From: Actinoplanes oblitus | GTDB taxonomy: Bacteria; Actinomycetota; Actinomycetes; Mycobacteriales; Micromonosporaceae | NCBI RefSeq assembly: GCF_030252345.1 | Contig: NZ_CP126980.1 | Coordinates: 6,711,501-6,775,500, forward strand | Reading direction: 5' to 3' | Length of the DNA: 64,000 bases | Shown here: piece after piece, positions 60,221 through 64,000 of the stretch | How the letters are laid out: each line of letters opens with the position of its first letter | How positions within the stretch are numbered: position 1 is the first letter of the stretch | The notes under the pieces: generated by a model | Databases searched by the model: none | What the model was told of the DNA's origin: nothing | The model's input: the letters and a program-made list of their open reading frames with translations, nothing else | Program-made: the position numbers and the translations under genes

Positions 60221-61693
60221 TCAGGCGCGGTCCGGGAGCGGCAGCGCGCGCAACGGACCCTTGCGCACCTTGTTCGACCCGGTCTTCGGCAGGTCCGCCA
60301 CCACGTCGACATAGACCGGGATCTTGTACTTCGCGAGCCGCTCCCGCAGGAACCCCGGCACGTCGTCCGGTGACAGGGCGTACCCCTGCCGGGGTACGAC
60401 GAACGCCCGCCCCACCTCACCCCACTTCCCGTCCGGCACCCCGACCACGGCCACCTCCGCCACCCCGGGGTGCTCGAAGATCGCCGCCTCCACCTCGGCC
60501 GGGTACACGTTCTCCCCGCCGGAGATGTACATGTCCTTGGTCCGGTCGACGATGTGGAAGTGCCCGTCCTCGTCGACCACCGCCACGTCCCCGGACCGGA
60601 ACCACCCGCCGTCCACGAACGCCGCCTCGGTCGCCGCCGGATCGTTCCAGTAACCGGGGGTCACGTTCGGCCCGCGGACCAGGACCTCGCCCGGCTCGCC
60701 AACGGCGGCGTCGGTCAGGTCGGGCCGCACGCACCGCACGTCGGCGAAGAACACCGGCAGCCCGGCCGACCCGGCGTGCTCCCGGCTCTCCCGGGCTTCC
60801 AGGAACGTCGCCCCCGGCGCCGTCTCGGTCATCCCGTAGCCCTGGCAGAAGAGCAGGCCGCGCTCCTGGTAGCGGTGGATCAGCGCCGCCGGCACCGACG
60901 CGCCGCCGGTCATCAGGCTGCGCACCGAGGACAGGTCGGCGTCCGCCCAGCGGGGTGACTGGGTGAGCCCGGCGTACATCGTGGCGACGCCGAACATCCA
61001 GGTCACCCGGTGCCGGGCGATCAGGTCGAAGCAGCCGTCCACGTCCCAGCCCGGCATGATCACCGAAGTGCCGCCCTTGAGGAACGTGGGCAGCAGGCAC
61101 TGGTCGAGGGCCGCGACGTGGAACAGCGGCGCGCTGACCAGCGTCACCTCGTCGCCGGCCACGTCCACGCAGACCAGCAGGTTGTAGCAGTTCCAGACCA
61201 GGTTGCCGTGGGTGAGCATCGCCCCTTTGGGGTGTCCCGTGGTCCCCGACGTGTAGAGGATGGCCGCCACGTCGTCCAGGCCCACCGTTTCGTCCGGATG
61301 AATCGGATCCGCCGCCGGAACGGCGTCGGCGGCGAACGTCACCGGCGCGGTCACCGCGGGCATGCCGGCGGCACGGACCAGCACCGAGGCGCCGCTGTGC
61401 GTCAGCTGGTAGGCGAGTTCCGCAGCGGTCAGCCGGAAGTTGAGCGGCACGAAGATCGCACCCAGCACCCAGGTGGCGAACATCGTCTCGACGAAGGAGG
61501 GATGATTCGGCCCGAGATAGGCGACCCGGTCGCCGCGCCGCACGCCGGACGACCGGAGTGCGGCGGCGAGCCGGGCGATCCGCTGGTGCAGCTCGGCGTA
61601 CGAGACCCGCCGCCCCTCGAAGATCAGCGCGGTGCGCCCGGGCGACATCGCCGCCCGGCGCCCCGGCCAGGAACCCAGCCCCGCGTTGTGCAC
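60221..61693 (-). CDS. acyl-CoA synthetase (FadD-type)
   Basis: 490-residue ANL ligase: YTSGTTGHPKGAMLTH, GYGMTETAPG, SGDVAVVDEDGHFHIVDRTKD, and the catalytic lysine in PKTGSNKVRK. That last motif deviates from the acetylation consensus P-x4-G-K, with Asn in place of Gly. The GTG at 61693 has GAGGA 6 nt upstream. It is the last gene of the SDR-amidohydrolase-MaoC-ligase operon. The acid it activates is not known. Confidence 0.92.
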   Translation of the reverse strand: MHNAGLGSWPGRRAAMSPGRTALIFEGRRVSYAELHQRIARLAAALRSSGVRRGDRVAYLGPNHPSFVETMFATWVLGAIFVPLNFRLTAAELAYQLTHSGASVLVRAAGMPAVTAPVTFAADAVPAADPIHPDETVGLDDVAAILYTSGTTGHPKGAMLTHGNLVWNCYNLLVCVDVAGDEVTLVSAPLFHVAALDQCLLPTFLKGGTSVIMPGWDVDGCFDLIARHRVTWMFGVATMYAGLTQSPRWADADLSSVRSLMTGGASVPAALIHRYQERGLLFCQGYGMTETAPGATFLEARESREHAGSAGLPVFFADVRCVRPDLTDAAVGEPGEVLVRGPNVTPGYWNDPAATEAAFVDGGWFRSGDVAVVDEDGHFHIVDRTKDMYISGGENVYPAEVEAAIFEHPGVAEVAVVGVPDGKWGEVGRAFVVPRQGYALSPDDVPGFLRERLAKYKIPVYVDVVADLPKTGSNKVRKGPLRALPLPDRA

Positions 61694-61702
61694 GAGGTGT
61701 CC

Positions 61703-62158
61703 TCAGGCGTACTGGCGGTAGACGGTACGGGCGACGCAGGCCGGCTTGTCCACCCCGTCGATCTGCACGGTGAAGTCGAAGGTGCTCTGCGTCCCGCCCG
61801 GCACGTCCTCGACGCTGACCACCGTGGCGGCCAGCCGGATCTTCGAGCCCACCTTGACCGGGCTGGGGAAGCGCACCTTCTCCAGCCCGTAGTTCACCCC
61901 CATCTTCACCCCCTCGACCTTGAGCAGGTCCCCGAAGAGCGGGATGACCAGCGACAACGTCAGGTAGCCGTGGGCGATCGGGGCGCCGAACGGGCCGGCC
62001 TTGGCGCGTTCCGGGTCGACGTGGATCCACTGGTGGTCGCCGGTCGCGTCGGCGAACGTGTTCACCCGTTCCTGGGTGATCTCCAGCCACTCGCTGACGC
62101 CGAGGTCGCGGCCGGCGAGCGCCTTGAGTTCGTCGAGTCCGTGCACGGTGGTGGTCAT
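61703..62158 (-). CDS. MaoC family dehydratase
   Basis: A 151-residue single hot-dog hydratase. Catalytic signature FADATGDHQWIHVDPERA then GAPIAHGYLTLSL, the R-specific enoyl-CoA hydratase type. Its ATG overlaps the amidohydrolase stop (ATGA) and it is followed 9 bp later by the ligase start. Expected to hydrate an enoyl-CoA made from the acid activated by the ligase. Confidence 0.92.
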   Translation of the reverse strand: MTTTVHGLDELKALAGRDLGVSEWLEITQERVNTFADATGDHQWIHVDPERAKAGPFGAPIAHGYLTLSLVIPLFGDLLKVEGVKMGVNYGLEKVRFPSPVKVGSKIRLAATVVSVEDVPGGTQSTFDFTVQIDGVDKPACVARTVYRQYA

Positions 62159-63030
62159 GGCGTTTCCTCTCCAAAGAGCAGACGGGCGGCATTGCGTAAC
62201 AAGATCTTGTCGCGGACGGTGTCCTTGATGTCCAGCCCGGCGAAATCGGCGAGCCACCGATCCGGGGTGATCACCGGGTAGTCCGAGCCGAACAGCACCT
62301 TGTCCTGCAGCAGGCTGTTGGCGTACCGGACCAGCTGGGGCGGGAAGTACTTGGGCGACCAGCCGGACAGGTCGATGTACACGTGTTCCTTGTGGGTCGC
62401 CACCGCGAGCGCCTCGTCCTGCCACGGGAACGACGGGTGGGCCAGGATGATCCGCAGGTCAGGGAAGTCCACGGCGACGTCGTCGACGAGCATCGGGTTG
62501 GAGTACTTGAGCCGGATGCCGCCGCCGCCGCGCACCCGGGCGCCGATCCCGGTCTGCCCGGTGTGGAAGAGCGCCACCGCGCCCAGCTCCTCGATCGCCT
62601 GGTAGAGCGGATAGGCGAGCCGGTCGTCCGGCGCGAACCCCTGGATGCTGGGGTGGAACTTGAAACCCCGCACCCCGTGCTCGGCGACCAGCCGGTGCGC
62701 CTCCCGGACGCCGGCCCTGCCCTTGTGCGGGTCGATGCTGGCGAACGGGATCAGCACGCCGGGGTGCTCCGCGCAGTTCGCCGCGATCTCCTCGTTGGCG
62801 ATCCGCGGGTGCCCGGTGGCGTGCTCGGCGTCGACGGTGAACACCACAGCGGCCATCCGCCGGTCCCGGTAGTAGGCGGCCATCTCGTCGATGGTGGGCT
62901 GCCGGTGACCGTGCGCCCCGAAGTAGTCGGCGGACGCGCCGAGCAGCGAAGGGCTCAGCGAGGTGTGCCCGCTCCTGCTGACCTCGGCGTGCGTGTGCAC
63001 GTCGATGGCGACCAGCTCGGCGACATCCAT
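62155..63030 (-). CDS. amidohydrolase (TIM-barrel, ACMSD/amidohydro_2-like)
   Basis: 291 residues. Metal-binding HxH (His12, His14 in AIDVHTHAE), KFHPS, LFHTG, ILAHPSFPW and the metal-ligand Asp in LFGSDYP. These fit the amidohydrolase-related subgroup that includes decarboxylases and lactonases. The ATG at 63030 overlaps the SDR stop as TGATG; a GTG one codon earlier is possible. In this operon it could open a ring or lactone or decarboxylate an intermediate. Confidence 0.88.
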   Translation of the reverse strand: MDVAELVAIDVHTHAEVSRSGHTSLSPSLLGASADYFGAHGHRQPTIDEMAAYYRDRRMAAVVFTVDAEHATGHPRIANEEIAANCAEHPGVLIPFASIDPHKGRAGVREAHRLVAEHGVRGFKFHPSIQGFAPDDRLAYPLYQAIEELGAVALFHTGQTGIGARVRGGGGIRLKYSNPMLVDDVAVDFPDLRIILAHPSFPWQDEALAVATHKEHVYIDLSGWSPKYFPPQLVRYANSLLQDKVLFGSDYPVITPDRWLADFAGLDIKDTVRDKILLRNAARLLFGEETP

Positions 63031-63905
63031 CACTTCGCCGCCGGAATGCCGTAGGTCTCCTGCTCGAAGTTCCAGGCCGCGGCGATCTCAGCGGCGGACC
63101 AGCCGCCGTCCCGGTGGACCACCGACTTCTCCGCCGGGTGCGACCAGAGTGCCAGCCTGTCCCCGCCGATCCCGATCGCCTGCCCGGTGATCCCCTTGGA
63201 CGCGTCCGAGGCCAGGAACGTGATCAGCCCGGTCACGTCGTCCACCGTCCCGAGCCCCTCGTCGCGCCGCAGCCACGCCGGATAGGGCTGCCCGGTCCGC
63301 TCCGCCTCCTCGATCGCCGGCGCGAACGCCGGAATCGTCCTGGTCATCTCGGTGGCCGCGACGGGCACCACGGCGTTCACCGTGATCTCGCTGCGGGCCA
63401 GCTCGAGCGCCCAGGTCCGGGCCATCGCCGCGATCCCGGCCTTGGCCGCCGCGTAGTTGGTCTGCCCGAAGTTGCCGCGCTGCCCGGCCGGCGACGAGAT
63501 CAGGATGATCCGCCCGCCGGTCCCCTGCGCCCGCATCCGGATCGCGGCGGCCCGCGCACAGGTGAACGTGCCGCGCAGGTGCACCTCGATCACCGCGTCG
63601 AAGTCGTCGTCGGTCATCTTCCAGAGCACCCGGTCCCGCAGGATGCCGGCGTTGGTGATCAGCACGTCCAGCCTGCCGAACGCCTCCACCGCCGTCGCGA
63701 CCAGCCGCTCCGCGCTCTCCGTGGCACCGACGGCCGCGGCCACGCCGACCGATCCCGGTACCTCGGCGACCGCCGCGTCGACGGCCGCCGGGTCCACGTC
63801 GTTGACCACCACTGACGCGCCGGCCGCGGCGAGCGCCCTGGCATATGCCAGGCCGAGGCCGCGGCCACTGCCGGTGACGACGGCAACCTTGCCGCTGAGA
63901 TCCAT
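63030..63905 (-). CDS. SDR oxidoreductase, hydroxyacyl-CoA/hydroxysteroid-dehydrogenase-like
   Basis: 291 residues. VVTGSGRGLGLAYARAL, NDVD after beta-2 (Asp suggests NAD), ITNAGILRD, SSPAGQRGNFGQTNYAAAKAG with Ser-Tyr-Lys, and a C-terminal extension of about 45 residues (VVHRDGGWSAAEIAAAW) like that of the (3R)-hydroxyacyl-CoA dehydrogenases of multifunctional-enzyme type 2. The ATG at 63905 has GAGAGG about 9 nt upstream. It is the first gene of the operon. Together with MaoC and the ligase it would give activation, hydration and oxidation steps of a beta-oxidation-like path. Confidence 0.9.
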   Translation of the reverse strand: MDLSGKVAVVTGSGRGLGLAYARALAAAGASVVVNDVDPAAVDAAVAEVPGSVGVAAAVGATESAERLVATAVEAFGRLDVLITNAGILRDRVLWKMTDDDFDAVIEVHLRGTFTCARAAAIRMRAQGTGGRIILISSPAGQRGNFGQTNYAAAKAGIAAMARTWALELARSEITVNAVVPVAATEMTRTIPAFAPAIEEAERTGQPYPAWLRRDEGLGTVDDVTGLITFLASDASKGITGQAIGIGGDRLALWSHPAEKSVVHRDGGWSAAEIAAAWNFEQETYGIPAAK

Positions 63906-64000
63906 GCTCTTCAACCTCTCACGAGGGTGGACGTGGGGGAAGTGGCGGCGCGCGGCCCGGGCCCCGCAGCCCCTCGACCCGCGCGCCGCCTTCGATTAAC

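Overview
The DNA is very GC-rich, with strong third-position G/C bias, many GTG starts and leaderless promoters. It carries actinobacterial gene families: a fabG4/htdX-type lipid locus, SigE-family sigma factors, DUF4232 and DUF4360 secreted proteins, and an EACC1/caspase conflict module. The best reading is a chromosomal segment of a filamentous actinomycete close to Actinoplanes (Micromonosporaceae). That assignment rests on gene content and recalled similarity, not on a search. I saw no rRNA, tRNA, CRISPR array, integrase or complete insertion sequence.

Layout. 1-2082: 3' part of a RecD2-type helicase, cut by the window edge. 2194-6830: two-gene conflict cassette, EACC1 plus a caspase/nSTAND NTPase/WD-propeller protein. 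7184-12023: secreted DUF4360 protein, YibE/F membrane protein, acetoacetate-decarboxylase-like protein, chemoreceptor and dhaL. 11403-13716: PEP-dependent dihydroxyacetone kinase set, dhaK-dhaL facing dhaM-HPr. 13863-16626: small membrane protein, secreted GH10 xylanase with CBM2, lipoprotein. 16623-20200: thiolase facing a fabG4-htdX pair, the order known from mycobacteria. 20063-26194: regulators (LysR, MerR), a DJ-1/PfpI protein, GNAT and VOC proteins, an SDR and small membrane proteins. 26201-28949: acyl-CoA dehydrogenase/acyl-CoA ligase operon. 29330-32335: an FtsX-ECD-like membrane protein coupled to a SigE-family sigma factor, then a HEAT protein coupled to a MerR-HEAT regulator. 32505-37727: giant DUF4011/helicase/Vsr-like/DUF3320 protein. 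37792-40796: oxidoreductase-methyltransferase fusion facing an XRE-cupin regulator, then an enoyl-CoA hydratase. 40809-45513: 2-hydroxyacid dehydrogenase, GT39 membrane glycosyltransferase and PhoX phosphatase. 45989-49857: GH51 and GH43 arabinan-degrading pair. 50303-53831: a signalling patch (small ORF, GAF-GAF histidine-kinase remnant, STAS-HATPase fusion, frameshifted LuxR remnant). 54121-58164: GMC oxidase, Baeyer-Villiger-type monooxygenase and alpha/beta hydrolase. 58184-60200: membrane protein, lipoprotein and sirtuin. 60221-63905: operon of SDR, amidohydrolase, MaoC and acyl-CoA ligase.

Themes. Two loci are good immunity or biological-conflict candidates: the EACC1-caspase cassette and the DUF4011-helicase-Vsr protein. 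Much of the remainder is acyl-CoA and alcohol/ketone catabolism, and secreted plant-polysaccharide degradation. Several regulators sit beside a palindrome that predicts autoregulation: MerR at 23682-23696, MerR-HEAT at 30642-30656, XRE-cupin at 39427-39448. About ten genes have an actinobacterial -10 box 6-8 nt before the start codon, which predicts leaderless mRNAs. A 15-bp perfect inverted repeat at 24835-24914, with a 16-nt partial match at 30525-30540, and a 48-bp direct repeat at 32401-32505 are not explained by the genes.
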